Shown piece after piece: positions 12,601 through 23,647 of a stretch of 64,000 nucleotides of DNA (position 1 is its first letter; each line of letters starts with the position of its first letter). The stretch spans positions 1,116,001 to 1,180,000 of the forward strand of contig NC_089424.1 of assembly GCF_013426205.1 (NCBI RefSeq), in the 5' to 3' direction. The notes beneath the pieces were generated by a model. It did no database searches. It had not been told where the DNA came from and saw only the letters and a program-made list of their open reading frames with translations. The DNA comes from Metarhizium brunneum. Taxonomy: Eukaryota > Ascomycota > Sordariomycetes > Hypocreales > Clavicipitaceae. The translations under genes were made by a program, and so were the position numbers.

Positions 12601-14511
12601 CTTCCGTCCATCTCCATTGTCAGTCAGCGAGTCGATGCCATCGACATCACGCACAGTCACGAAGCTGACGATCCGGGACTCTTGGCCCTCTTCGTGCTGT
12701 AATGCGGCGACCGCCTCATCCACACGGGCATGATTGCGGAGGGTGTGCTCAATCTCCCCGAGCTCAAGCCGCTGGCCTCGGATCTTGACTTGAGCAGCTT
12801 GCTTCCGGCCAACAAATTTCAGGCACCCGTTGCTCGTGTATTGTACCAAGTCGCCGGTCTTGTACAGCATACCGCGCCGCCCCGGCTTGGTTGCGGTTCC
12901 GCGAAGTAGCCACTCCGGGTCCTCTATAAACGAAGCCGCAGTCTTTGCATCGTCATTCAGATAACCTCGGCCGACGAGTGGACCTTCTAGTAATAGTTCA
13001 CCCGTACATCCTGGAGCAAGCAGCGTCTCGTGGTCTTCTGGATCAACAATCCAGGTGACTAGTCCCACGCCCTTTCCCATATGTACCGCCTCGTCCGGGC
13101 CGGCCATGTTGTAGTTGATCGTACTTGTCGGTGTGCATTCGCATGGCCCGTAGATGTGAATGATGTTGACTCTTCCCCACCATCGCTTGATATCCGTAGG
13201 ATGCAGGGCCTCTCCTCCGAAAATTACAGTATTGACCGAAGGTAGCCTGTCGGGCGATAACACTTGCGCCATGGACGGCGTAATATCAAGTATATTGGCT
13301 TCTAGCGAGGCTATGCTTTGCTCCAAGTTATCCTTGCGATCTTCATCGCTTGGAACACATAGGCAGCCACCTGTCGCCAGGGCAGAGAGCACATTGCTGA
13401 CGGAGACATCGAAGCTGTATGATGCAAAGTCAAATATCCTCGCATTCTCATTCATCCCCATGCATTCTGCTTGATGGTATAGAGCTGAAGCGGCATTCTT
13501 GTTGGTAATCAAGACCCCCTTTGGGATGCCAGTGCTTCCGGATGTGAAAACCGCATAGAGAAGTGATGCCGGGTTGGCAGGGTAGGTTTGCGGGACATCA
13601 TCGTCAATATTGTCGAGTTCGGTTGAGGTGAAGAATTCCCAATTGATGACGACTGCTCTCTGTGTAAGTCGCGAGCTCACTTCACCATTGGAAGGGGAAG
13701 ATACGATGACCTTAGCCTGGAGTTGCTGAACAATGACTTGCAGGCGCTGTTCAGGGAGCGAGGGATCCAGCAGAACAAAAGCGCCTCCAGCTTTAATTAC
13801 GCCGAGTACTGCCACTGTGGTCCACATAGACTTTTCAAAACATAGCGGTACTAAGATATCTGGTCTGACCCCTAAGCGGCGAAGTCTCGACGCCAATTTG
13901 GTAGCAAGGCCATCGAGCTCACTGTATGTAAGCTCTCCGTCCCAGGCACAAACAGCAGGAGCATCAGGTTGGGCCCGAACTCTCTCACTTATCAAATCAT
14001 GGACGCATCGCTCCACGGACTTTGGTGCCATGCTATTCCATCCCCACATTTGCTCTAGATGTTGGGGCGCCGCGGCGCTGCCCGAGGCTGGCTTCATCAA
14101 CTCGCCATTCGAGTGAGGCTCACGGTCATGGTCAATTTTGACTGTTTGAGTTACTGTAGCCGGGCTACCATTGCTCGCCGTGGTGGATGGGATTCGGGTA
14201 GTTTTGGTGCCGTTGCTACCGTTTGCTAAGAAACAAGCCTCTTTACTTGCTGTGCCGTTTTGTAGCGGCATTGTCGCTGGCAGGCTGTTATTGAAACCAG
14301 GCTTCGATACTTTGCATGTAAGCTCTTGACCAAGAACTTGGCTCAAGCCATCTCCGGGCATGTCGACAGTGTTGACTGGGATTGGTCCGGGGATGACAAG
14401 TATATCTAACCCCCACGTTATATCGTCACCTTGACTTTTTGATATATTTTGCGGTGTGAATATCAGAGGACGAGTATTGCGCGGTTGATTAGCGTTCCGG
14501 TTGGCCTTCAT
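3633..14511 (-). CDS. Trimodular non-ribosomal peptide synthetase with an inactive third adenylation domain
   Basis: Two exons, 14511-6298 and 6227-3633, encode 3602 aa. After a low-complexity leader of about 150 aa the order is: A1 (FTSGSTG near residue 322, YGPCECTP near 453, NGKIDR near 700); T1 (GGSSIS near 760); C1 (HHALYDG near 970); A2 (FTSGSTG near 1428, SGKIDRR near 1778); T2 (GGDSIT near 1846); E (HHLVIDLVSWR near 2036, EGHGREP near 2167); C2 (NHVILDG near 2510); a truncated A3; T3 (GGDSIS near 3104); and terminal C3 (SHAQYDG near 3330). It should build a peptide from three carrier-bound units, the second epimerised to D. A3 has lost its core motifs 1-5, and its final motif reads TGNIDR, so the catalytic lysine is asparagine. 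Release may be by the terminal C domain, as in other fungal synthetases. Residues read by eye for the A1 and A2 pockets start with Asp, as expected for alpha-amino acids; I do not assign substrates. Divergent from the P450. Confidence 0.95.
6228..6297 (-). other. Intron of the NRPS gene (70 nt)
   Basis: Donor GTAGGC, perfect branch site TACTAAC and acceptor CACCTTAG. Removal joins ..AHDPVE to YPISLSVGDSD.. in frame and restores a continuous C2 domain, so the two long reading frames on either side are one gene. Confidence 0.93.
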
Positions 14512-16079
14512 GTGTCTACTGTTTGAGCCTTTGGAATTATCAGAGTTGACGCAAGGATGAAGGCTGCAAGTGTCGGTGGCTGAGATCTTGATTCACTTAG
14601 GTACTCTTTCGGAGTACTGCGTACCTAACCCCGGATTTACGGAGTAGTTCCCAACTCGATGACATATTGAGCCCAATTCTATATATGGCGACCAGTGCCG
14701 GCGGAGCTGCCGAGTTACATTGCGCCCACTAGCTTTGTAACGGTGCTCTGCCGTCTTAGTACGCCTCTTATTCGTACCAGCTCTTATTTGCTGAAATCAC
14801 ACCGAATCAGGCGTGTGTGTGTCACACAAAAAGGCACGGGGCGGCACGTTGATGGGGATATTACGTTACCATCGGCATCCTTTCGTGGAACTAGCAGCCG
14901 CAGTCGCTGCGACATGAGAACTACATAGTAGCGAGTACAGTCGATGCGCAAGAAACCTAATCCGGAAGAAATAGCTCGCCACCTGCAACGATTCTTACTC
15001 TATCAACTTTGCGTCTCGCATCGGGCATTGGGTTTGGGCTCTCTTGTCTCAATCATATCTCACGTTGTAGTTGGCTGTCCAAAATAGATCAACCCTTGCA
15101 TATTCCACCGACTTCACACATTGGACATGAGCCAAAGAACGGTGTACAACACAGCTGCTCCCCAACACTGTCCTATCATGGCCAACTACGTGTAATCGTC
15201 CGGCAACACGGCGGTTGAGTCCTGGCAAAGCCCAGGCTGAAGCAGCAACATTGTATTGAAAGACTATGCGGAGCTGTAGCTTCTCCCATGTACTCCGTCT
15301 GCACAGAGGACAAGCCGTACAGCCCCGAGGGTGCCGGAAAAAGAAAAAAAAGAGAGACGGATGGACGCTTAGATTTCCGCAGCATCTACAACGCGTGCTT
15401 CCAAATGGCGGTGTGTCTGATGCATTTTTGTAGCTCGTTGATGCCTACACTCCTGTCAATATGGGCCAAATATGCGGTCCATGATGCATGGGCTATGAGC
15501 GGTCTTGATGCCAAGTAACAGTTTTCGGCTTCACCTGCCATTTATTCGTTCTATATGACAGGGATCCTTGATGCGGGCACAACTCCACGTCAGTGTGTCA
15601 ATGTGACGACAGCATTTTTGTGCCGGGAAATCCATACTGCCTTGATCAACTAGCTCAACATCGGTAAGGGTGTAGGACTATGTAGTATTTGACAGCATAT
15701 TCAGTATATTCAGTTGCAACCGTGAATCTGAGACAGATGAGGCAGTGAGAACTATATCTTGGTTCAATTAGTAGCCACGCTCCTCGGAAGCCACGTCGGC
15801 TGCAGCTTCGCCCTGCTGGGGAACGTGTCTGACATGATCCGTCAGCTTCAATGAACTGCATGTAGTACGGAGTGCTGCATTTGGGTACACTCGCGTTGCA
15901 ATCTATTATTCGCCTACAGCTCTGACGACAGACGTATCCTACCATTCGTTCATTGGCCTCACACCGGAGACTCTACAAACATTACAGTATTCCGTATCAA
16001 CACTGGCACACAAGCGGGTCAAGACTTCCCGCTCATGATTTCCCCTTGACGACAAATAACGACATTTCGAGAATTGATA
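14512..16079. promoter_or_regulatory. Divergent promoter region, NRPS / P450
   Basis: 1.57 kb without a supportable gene between the two starts. It contains a TATA-like element on the NRPS side and four copies of TACGGAGT or a near copy, in either orientation, at about 14610, 14638, 15291 and 15866. A shared control region for the cluster is plausible. No known binding site was identified with certainty. Confidence 0.5.
14680..14686 (-). promoter_or_regulatory. TATA-like box of the NRPS gene
   Basis: ATATATA about 170 nt upstream of the NRPS start codon. Confidence 0.45.
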
Positions 16080-17657
16080 ATGGAGGAAATACTGGCCTTG
16101 GCACTGATATCAGTGCAGAGTTGGCACCCCCTTCCGAACCGGCAAACCCTCGCAGTCTTGTGTATCTCATCATTAATCGCCACTGTATGGCTCGCGTATC
16201 GTCGTTACAGACCGCTCCATCACGTTCGCGGCTCCTGGCTATGCAAGATTTCAGGCCTTTGTCTGGCCTTGACTGATTTTCGTTCTTGTCGAAATGACAA
16301 AATCCTCGAGTGGCATCGGAGATATGGTCCTGTTATATGTATCGCGCCAAACGAGGTCTCAGTCGCGACACTGGAAGGTACAAGAGCCATCTACGGCACA
16401 GCGCACCGATGGCCAAAGAGCAACTACTTTGACCATTTCATGGGATATAACCGGCGCTCGGCGTTCGCCACGAAGCCTTATAAGGAACACCAGGCAAAGC
16501 GTAGGCTGATCTCGGCCTTTTATCAACCGTCTACTATATACAAGCTGCCCCATATCGAACAACACGTGCAGGAACGTGCTCAAACAGTTGTCCGGCAAAT
16601 ATCAACGAATACAGAGGTCGATGTCTACAGTTTGACAGACTGGTACGCGCTTGATATCATTACCCATCTTGTTCTGGGGCCGGACTATTGCACTCGATCC
16701 ATCGAAACGGCTTGCCCTGAGCGCGATATCCTCGCCGGGCTAAAGCAACAACAGTTTGTCGGCTCCCTGCGCATCCGGTACCCAACGGTCTACGAATACG
16801 TTTCTAGATGTTGCAGAGCTCTGAGCTCTAGATTCAGCTATCTATCTGCGGATGACGAGCTCGCAGCCTGGTGTAAGCAACGCACTGCCAACGCGATCAA
16901 GGGGCCTAGCATATCTGATTCTCATTCTCTACTCCGACACCTTTTGCAAGTACACGAGAGTGACAAGAAGAAGCCACCGCTTGACCGGCAGTATATTGCA
17001 GCCGAGGTGCTTGACAATATCAATGCTGCCGAAGCCACGGTTGCGGTAACGGCAACATACTTGATATGGAGACTAACAGAGGCTCCGGAGTGGCAGAAGA
17101 AGATACGAGACGAGTTGGCCGCTTTACTCGTACAGTCAGATGGCTTTCTGCCATTTTCGGAGCTTGATAACCGAGTTCCCTCACTCGAGGCTTGTCTTCG
17201 CGAGGTCTACCGTCTACACCCGGCATCCAGTGGACGAGCCGAGCGCATCGTTCCCGAGGGCGGCCACGTCTTGTGTGGAGTCTATCTCCCACAGGGGACG
17301 ATAGTGACAACCTCTGTTATGGCTCTTCATCGAGATGAGACCATTTTTCCAGATCCCGATCGATTCAATCCTGGGAGGTGGCTTGACGGGGACCCGTTGA
17401 CGATGAAGAAGCGTGAGGCCTATCTGATTCCGTTTGGGCATGGGGCCAGAATATGTCTAGGCAAATCCCTGGCCACGCTGGAAATCAAAGTTCTTATTGC
17501 ACAGATATATCTGAGGTATAATACCATGATGGGAAGATCAATGACTCCAGAGTCAATGAGGCAGTGTAGCACCCACGACGCGGTGCCCAAGGGCTTGAAA
17601 TGTGTAGTCCGGTTCCAGAAGATTGACGAAGAGATTCGCAATCACAATGCCAGCTAG
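16080..17657 (+). CDS. Cytochrome P450 monooxygenase
   Basis: Intronless, 525 aa, microsomal class II type. A hydrophobic N-terminal anchor (around residues 15-40) is followed by the P450 fold. The K-helix reads EVYRLH (ExxR), the PERF-type region FNPGRW, and the haem loop FGHGARICLG with the ligand Cys at residue 459. The I-helix reads NINAAEATVAV: an acidic residue is present, but the usual adjacent Thr is shifted by one. The start is the ATG at 16080; the frame extends slightly upstream only through a TTG codon. It is divergent from the NRPS and 0.3 kb ahead of an aminotransferase on the same strand, so a tailoring oxidation of the peptide or of an amino-acid precursor is the natural guess. 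The CYP family and substrate cannot be read from sequence. Confidence 0.93.
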   Translation: MEEILALALISVQSWHPLPNRQTLAVLCISSLIATVWLAYRRYRPLHHVRGSWLCKISGLCLALTDFRSCRNDKILEWHRRYGPVICIAPNEVSVATLEGTRAIYGTAHRWPKSNYFDHFMGYNRRSAFATKPYKEHQAKRRLISAFYQPSTIYKLPHIEQHVQERAQTVVRQISTNTEVDVYSLTDWYALDIITHLVLGPDYCTRSIETACPERDILAGLKQQQFVGSLRIRYPTVYEYVSRCCRALSSRFSYLSADDELAAWCKQRTANAIKGPSISDSHSLLRHLLQVHESDKKKPPLDRQYIAAEVLDNINAAEATVAVTATYLIWRLTEAPEWQKKIRDELAALLVQSDGFLPFSELDNRVPSLEACLREVYRLHPASSGRAERIVPEGGHVLCGVYLPQGTIVTTSVMALHRDETIFPDPDRFNPGRWLDGDPLTMKKREAYLIPFGHGARICLGKSLATLEIKVLIAQIYLRYNTMMGRSMTPESMRQCSTHDAVPKGLKCVVRFQKIDEEIRNHNAS

Positions 17658-17989
17658 ATATATTAGACGTCAGCTATTTTCCAATTCATCCGTCCAGACT
17701 CCACACCCTGCTTTGTGTATCCGCGATGCGTCCCTCTGTATGTGATATTGCTGCGTGCACGTGACGTGAATACTGCGGTCAAAAAGCACCTTGACCTTGT
17801 CCTACATCAGCATCTGCATCACAGTCCAAGAGGCGTGCGGGGGCAAGCGGACAAACGGATCAAGGGACGACCTACAATATAAGGCTTGTCCGTCAAGCTC
17901 CGGCTCCAACAAGTCGGCAGATGGTCGAGTTTACGCCTCTTTTGCCTTCTTCCCTCACACAGCACAGCTCCGGCAACAACACCTACGAG
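17658..17989 (+). promoter_or_regulatory. P450/aminotransferase intergenic region with TATA box
   Basis: TATAA at 17878-17882. It lies only about 40 nt ahead of an in-frame ATG at 17921 but 110 nt ahead of the ATG at 17990. A 5' leader therefore fits better with translation starting at 17990. Confidence 0.5.
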
Positions 17990-19120
17990 ATGAACTACCA
18001 ACGAATGGCCATTGAGAAAGAGGCCCCAGAGGAGGTGGGAATTGCGATCAAGTACAATCTTTCCGAGAGTGCCATATCAGACCAGACGCTGAAATCATTG
18101 AACATCACCATTCCTGCGGACACCGTACTCACTTACACGGAGCACAAGGGCAGTTCCAAGATTCGCTCTTTCGTCGCCGAGGCTTCTCACGGGGCCATTA
18201 CCCCAGAAGACGTTCTCGTAACAGCAGGCGCCTCGACGTCCCTCTTCATCGTCAACAGCGCCCTGCTGAGCTCGGGGGACCATGTGATCATCACGCGTCC
18301 CAACTATGCGACCAACCTGGAAGTTCCGCGCGCCATCGGCTGCGCCATTACGTACGTCGACCTCGAGTTTGAATCCCAGTACCGCCTGGACATTGGTCGC
18401 GTGAGCGCCGCCATTCGCCCCGGCGTCACCAAGCTCATCAGCATCTGCTCTCCCAACAATCCTACAGGAACCACGCACACCGGCCCCGAGCTCCGGGCTC
18501 TCGCGGACCTCGCCGAGGAAAAGGGGTGCTACCTCCTTGTTGACGAGACGTACTCGGAGCTCAGGTACGTCTCTGGCCATTCAGCAGGGGAGGATGCCGT
18601 TCCCGCAGCGGCTTCACTTGGCAGTCACGTCGTTGGCGTTTCCTCCATGTCCAAAGCCTATGGCGTTCCTGGCATCCGCGTGGGGTGGCTCACCACTACC
18701 AACGCCCGCCTGCAGGAGACGTTCCTCGCGGCCAAGGAGCAGATAAGTATCTGTGGCAGTAGCCTTGACGAAATCTGCGCGGAGCAAATCTTGGCCCGGC
18801 GGAGCGAGCTGATTCCCGCGACCATTGCCGACATGCAGAGGCGGAGGGATCGCGTGGCGAGCTGGATTGCCGAGGAGAGCGAGTGGCTGGATTGGGTGAG
18901 GCCAGAAGCAGGAGTCATGTGCTTTGTCAAGATAAAAAAGGAGCCGGTTGGGGGGCTGGGCGCATTCTATTCGACGTTGCTGGAGAAGCATGGCGTGTAT
19001 ATTGGCCGAGGGGGCTGGTTTGAGAGAGATGATAGCTTTTTCCGGCTGGGATACGGATGGCCAACGTGGCGGGAACTGGAAGATGGACTTGTCTGCATCT
19101 CCAAGGTTCTTCGGGGATGA
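17990..19120 (+). CDS. PLP-dependent class I/II aminotransferase (amino-acid modifying)
   Basis: Intronless, 376 aa from the ATG at 17990 (a longer form from 17921 is possible). Fold type I aminotransferase hallmarks are present: SPNNPTG (substrate carboxylate/PLP loop), DETYSEL (Asp to the pyridine nitrogen), SMSKAYGVPGIRVGW (Schiff-base Lys within SxSKxxG), and a C-terminal FFRLGYG arginine region. It probably transfers an amino group or performs another PLP reaction on an amino acid. Some cluster enzymes of this subgroup, such as capreomycidine synthase, do cyclising replacement chemistry instead. That parallel rests on overall feel and arginine/ornithine context, not on a diagnostic residue. 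Cytosolic, no targeting signal. It follows the P450 on the same strand. Confidence 0.88.
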   Translation: MNYQRMAIEKEAPEEVGIAIKYNLSESAISDQTLKSLNITIPADTVLTYTEHKGSSKIRSFVAEASHGAITPEDVLVTAGASTSLFIVNSALLSSGDHVIITRPNYATNLEVPRAIGCAITYVDLEFESQYRLDIGRVSAAIRPGVTKLISICSPNNPTGTTHTGPELRALADLAEEKGCYLLVDETYSELRYVSGHSAGEDAVPAAASLGSHVVGVSSMSKAYGVPGIRVGWLTTTNARLQETFLAAKEQISICGSSLDEICAEQILARRSELIPATIADMQRRRDRVASWIAEESEWLDWVRPEAGVMCFVKIKKEPVGGLGAFYSTLLEKHGVYIGRGGWFERDDSFFRLGYGWPTWRELEDGLVCISKVLRG

Positions 19121-20205
19121 AAGCCACACGGGTTCCAGGAAATCGAGGCTGGACGTGGTCGACTGGCGTTTAGTCAACGGGTATGCATTCGTCACATGTT
19201 GGACTTGGCTCTGTTTGTGTCTGGGATAGCTGGCATATTGGTAAATCAACCCCTGAATTGACCCAAGTCTGGAATCTCTAGTCGACATGGTGATGGACAC
19301 CAGTGTTACGTATGGCATATCACTTGCAGCAGAATTATTATCCAAACATTCCGAGACCTGCATTGACTAGCCAGATTCGGTACAACCGATATATCAACTA
19401 TACAATATGACGGATGCGTCATCGACAACCTGTCAATGGGTGAGACGGCATTCAGGCGACTTGTCATGGCCTGTTTTGGCAGGCTGGCTCATTTGTCCGC
19501 AGCTAGAGGCTGGCGAGTTGGCATCTAGAACAAACGCCGCGTCTGATGTGAGAAGATATGCTTGCTTACCGGATCGTACTGGCACATTGTGTCGGGTTAC
19601 TTCTGCAGATGCTCTATTTTATTTATACATGCTTCAAAACCACTTGGCCACTCAGTATCGTACAACATGTCGTATAGCCTAATGCATGACGGAGTACTTT
19701 CTGCTTCCCTACGCCTCAACTAAAGTGAAAAGTCAGCAAGCAAGAGATGCCACATCCATGGATCAGGCGGAAGACATGAGTGCTGGGCAAATACTATAAG
19801 TCCGCTGTCTAATACAGGTGCCTAGGTTATTTCCAGCAACGGATGGACCAAAAACGCATTATCTAGTCACTATATTGATGGTATGTTGGGAATAATGTCG
19901 TGTGTCGTCAATTCGCTGGCTTTATCCCTTTCCTCTCGGAAGAACTTGTCACATTTCAGTTCATTTGTTCCATCACCTACGAGTATATTCTCCGGCAGAA
20001 GAATTGCCAACTTTCAACTCTCTGGGGCCATTTTCACCGGATGTTCAAAGAGCACTAGCCAATGCCGTGATTCTCTTAATTGGCACATTGATGGGCAAAT
20101 TGTGATGCTCTGCAGCGGATGCCAAACAACCAAGCTCATTCACACAGCCTCACCGTCTCCGTATAACAGCCAACCAGCGCGAAACCATTCATCCAGTGAC
20201 AAGGG
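19121..20205. other. Intergenic, convergent gene ends
   Basis: About 1.1 kb between the aminotransferase and the CmcJ-like gene. Only short unsupported frames. One CGGAGTA half site near 19690. Confidence 0.6.
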
Positions 20206-21155
20206 CTAATCACGATCCTCGGGATGAAAAACCAATGCCCTCATCTCAATGCTCTCCCTCGTCGCCTCCTGCTCCGTCGCTGGGTCAACAAACGCCGAAT
20301 GAGGCACCCGCCTCGCCCTCCCATCCACCTTGGAGTCGTAAAACTTGATCAAAGTAACCATATTCGGAGTCTGCTTGTAGCGAAAGTACCACTTGATGTT
20401 TGGGTCCGCCTTGACGTTCCACGCCTCGCCCTCTTGGTCCGGGGCGATAAACTTGACGGGGAACAGGCCGCTTTCGGGCGCAGAGTGCGCATCGGCAAGT
20501 GCCAACGGGTCCTTGAGAATGGTACGGATCGGGCGCCAGACGCTGATCATCTGGTAGCGGCCCCTGAGGAGTTCGGGTGCTTCGTCGGGAAGATAGTGCC
20601 AGGCCTTGCACTTGGCGCCATGGTAGGACGAGTCTATGTGAACACGTTTGAGCGGACCACGGGGCTGACCCTTGGTGGTCCAATCTTTTGCGGCTCGTCG
20701 GATGGTGTGGTCATATATGAAGACTCGAGAGGCCCCCGTGCTGTGCTGGTCAATCGTTTGATCTGTTCGTTTTCGAGTCAGGAAGTTCGCCTTGCTTACA
20801 CATCTTTCAGCAGCTGCTCTGTCTCTGGGTAATAGTCTGCTCGTATCTTGTCATCGTCGGTGAATTCCTTCACTTGGCTGTTGTGGTAGTAGAACTGGAA
20901 TCCGTGGCTGTCTAGAGTGTATTCATGCTCGTGGCCACTGATATCATGAATGGTGGCAGGGAGAGTGACGGTAGGTCGTTCGTAGCTCTCTGGCTTTCCG
21001 ATATATATTGGGGCTTGGGGGGATCCATCTTCGTTCTCTTTAACAAAGGTGAGCGTAGTCTGAACATGGTGAGGGCCTTCTTTCGCGGAGGCTTCCATCT
21101 TTTCTGCTAGAAGAGGGCCATTGGAGTCGAGGAGATGGACGGTCGCTGGAGCCAT
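20206..21155 (-). CDS. CmcJ/AsaB/NvfI-like oxygenase family protein
   Basis: Two exons, 21155-20800 and 20740-20206, with a 59-nt intron (GTAAGC..CACAG), giving 296 aa. Visible motifs are DSHGFQFYYHNS near residue 83, SRVFIYDHTIRR, KRVHIDSSYHGA (His and Asp typical of metal binding in this family), RYQMISVWRPI and a C-terminal ESIEMRALVFHPED. This pattern is that of the fungal family annotated as GA4 desaturase, 7-alpha-cephem-methoxylase-related or AsaB-like hydroxylase/desaturase, which act as non-haem iron, 2-oxoglutarate-type enzymes in several natural-product clusters. The substrate is unknown. It probably hydroxylates, desaturates or otherwise oxidises the product or a building block of the neighbouring NRPS. 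No signal peptide. Confidence 0.85.
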
Positions 21156-22412
21156 ATTCCAGAGTTGGTTAACTTGGATCGTAAGATGCGTTTTGTTTGT
21201 ACTTCTTGGGCTGAAGACGGAAGATCTCAGAAGACTGGGGATTAAATAATTGACCGCATGAAGCGACGCAAGGGACAGAGTGCAAATTGGTTGCTGACTT
21301 TGCTCGTTGGAGCAACGTCATGTTTTCTTGCTAGATAATCTCTCTTGTTGGGTGGATGAAGCAACAGCCCAGGCATTTGTCGTTTCTATTGTGAAATTTG
21401 CATCCGCCAGAAGCAAATACACGGACTTTCTACCGCGGAGAAATGCGACGTCGTACATTCCATTGTACCCGCGAAGTGACTACGAGGTAGGGGCAAGTTC
21501 AATGTACAAGACAGCGGCGACATTACAATACCAGCTAAAATCGTTACAGGGGTAACCAGTGGCTGCGCTTGATAGTGCCGAATCTCATTGTCAAGGATTT
21601 AGCTTAGTTCGTAAGCCCACCGCTCTCTTTTCTCTTGTCCAGCTGCATAATTGTATTCTGATAAAACTCGAGTCACGAGTATCTGTAAGTCATTTGCAGA
21701 TTATTAATAATTCATGGTAAAGAGACTATTGTCAATAGGAATCGTAATCGGGTCCAGTGTGAATTGACCTCCACCAGTATTTTCAAACACCTTGTCACCG
21801 CAATGAGGCGTATACCGGGCTCGTTTCTGTGCATCTAGACTGTCACAAGCTAAATAGAGCCCAAATATCAAACGAATAACCTACAGTTGGATATATTTGG
21901 TCAACCGCAGCTATTGCTAGATGTTTTCTTCTCCATGGCTCCATGATATCCCAATACCCGCCGTGACAACCATGAAAGGCCAGTCACCTCTTAAGAGTGA
22001 CGCACCAAGGCGCCAAGTTGGCCAACAAATATTGACCTGATCAAATATAAAAGAAGTCATTCTTTCCATGGCGAGCTCCCAAACATAAGCAAAGGGCCTA
22101 TTCGCACCAGATTCTGTTCAACACCGCATATCGAGGTGTATTAGTCGATTAAAAAAGCATCATGATACATGCTTTTTTTTACTCTGATTTTAGAACTGGT
22201 ATTTGTAAAGAAATCTCTTGATTTATTTCATTTCACAAGACATGATAGGAGCTCATGTGAATGCCTTCCTTAAGACTCGGGATTTGTGATGACGAAACAT
22301 TCCGATACGCCCAAACACAAAGCCAAGCTCATATGGAACTGCTCCTACAAGTATTTGAGTTTTGTGAAATTGAACAGAGCATACCATTCATGGCTATATT
22401 GTGAAACCATGC
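21156..22412. other. Intergenic upstream of the CmcJ-like gene
   Basis: 1.26 kb, rather AT-rich. A plus-strand TATAAAA near 22045 is followed only by a six-codon frame. No gene supported. Confidence 0.55.
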
Positions 22413-23647
22413 TCATTCCTCAGCGAGGGCTTCACGACGGGTCTTGCTGCTCGGGTTGAAATAAGGTCTCTCGCCGATTCCCACCGCGCGATGGCCAGTG
22501 CGGGCACCCAATCCAGCATAATCAAAAATGGCGGTATGGTAGACGGAGCGGTTGTCCCAGATGGCTAAGTACTCGTCAGATATACCAGATCAATACATGC
22601 TTTAGAGTGCGAGTACTCACCAATGTCGTAGGGGTTCTCCCACCGATGCCTCAGTTGGCAGTCGTGTTCTTCGACAATCAACTGCAGGAACCAGTCCAGC
22701 AGTCTTTTGCTTTCATCAGACGTCACATCATTGATGCGCTCGACGTGGTTGCCAACGGCAAAGAGGCTCTTCCATCCAGTGACGGGGTTGGTGCGAACGA
22801 CCGGGTGAACGGCGCGCAGAGAAGTGCCAACGTTGTTGGGGGACCCGCGAGGCTTGGAATATAGCTCGAATCCCTTGGCAGCAGCTACATTTGGTAATCT
22901 AGATTGGGAGAAGTCGGCAGTGAGTCCTTCGAGGAATTTGCGGTAGGCAGGAGACACTTTGTCGTAGATTTCGCAAGACGAGGCCCACATTGTATCTATG
23001 CAGGGAACAGTCAGAACGATGTAGAATGGAGCGTGGAAAGGGGCTAAACTGCATGGCATACCTCCGCCGGTCTTTGGGAGTTTGATGAGCTTCAAGATGG
23101 AGTAATCGGGTGGATTCGGCTCATACCCAGCATCCGTATGCCAGCTGTTTCTTATATCGGCCGGTCTATTTTTCCAAAGGTCCTCTGCAGGGTTAGTCGC
23201 CTGGTCGGTGGTGATGATGTTGAGATGGGGGTCCCGATCTGCGTTGAAGTTGGCCAGTGGATGAATGTGCAGTGTTGAGGATTCCGGTTTGCCTGTTAGA
23301 CGGCCCAGGCGAAGAGCCAACTCCTTTTGAAGCTCGTCTGTAAGGTCGGTCTGGGCTCGAAAGAAAACCACACCCCGACGAGAGACTATACACACTTGTT
23401 AGCCATGCTCCATGAAACAATTCTGCAGAGCATACGCACTGGTAACAGCCAAGTCTCGCAAGATTTCATCGCTATTTGCATCCTTCATCCATTCCACCAC
23501 GTTGGCGTCGGGGAACTCGGTTCCGATTACGGGGGTGACATCGTACGACTTGTAGCCATCCAGAAGACCCCTTAGTTTCAAAGGTTCCCTGACGGAGGAG
23601 CTGTCACCGGCACTGCCTCGCAGGTCGTGATCATGAGAGAGGGTCAT
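22413..23647 (-). CDS. TauD/TfdA-type Fe(II)/2-oxoglutarate dioxygenase
   Basis: Four exons (23647-23440, 23385-23062, 22995-22621, 22564-22413; introns 54, 66 and 56 nt) give 352 aa. The start is the ATG of MTLSHDHD; the upstream extension begins only with TTG. The iron triad is visible as HTD in RNSWHTDAGYE and the distal His in NRSVYHTAIFDY. The 2-oxoglutarate-binding Arg lies in GHRAVGIGERP. SRRGVVFFRAQ near residue 72 is the typical fungal TauD N-terminal strand. Family members hydroxylate or cleave small acids (taurine and other sulfonates, 2,4-D) or act on free amino acids such as arginine. In this cluster an amino-acid or peptide hydroxylase is plausible, but sequence alone does not exclude sulfonate use. 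The C-terminus was recovered from the short last exon. Confidence 0.92.
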
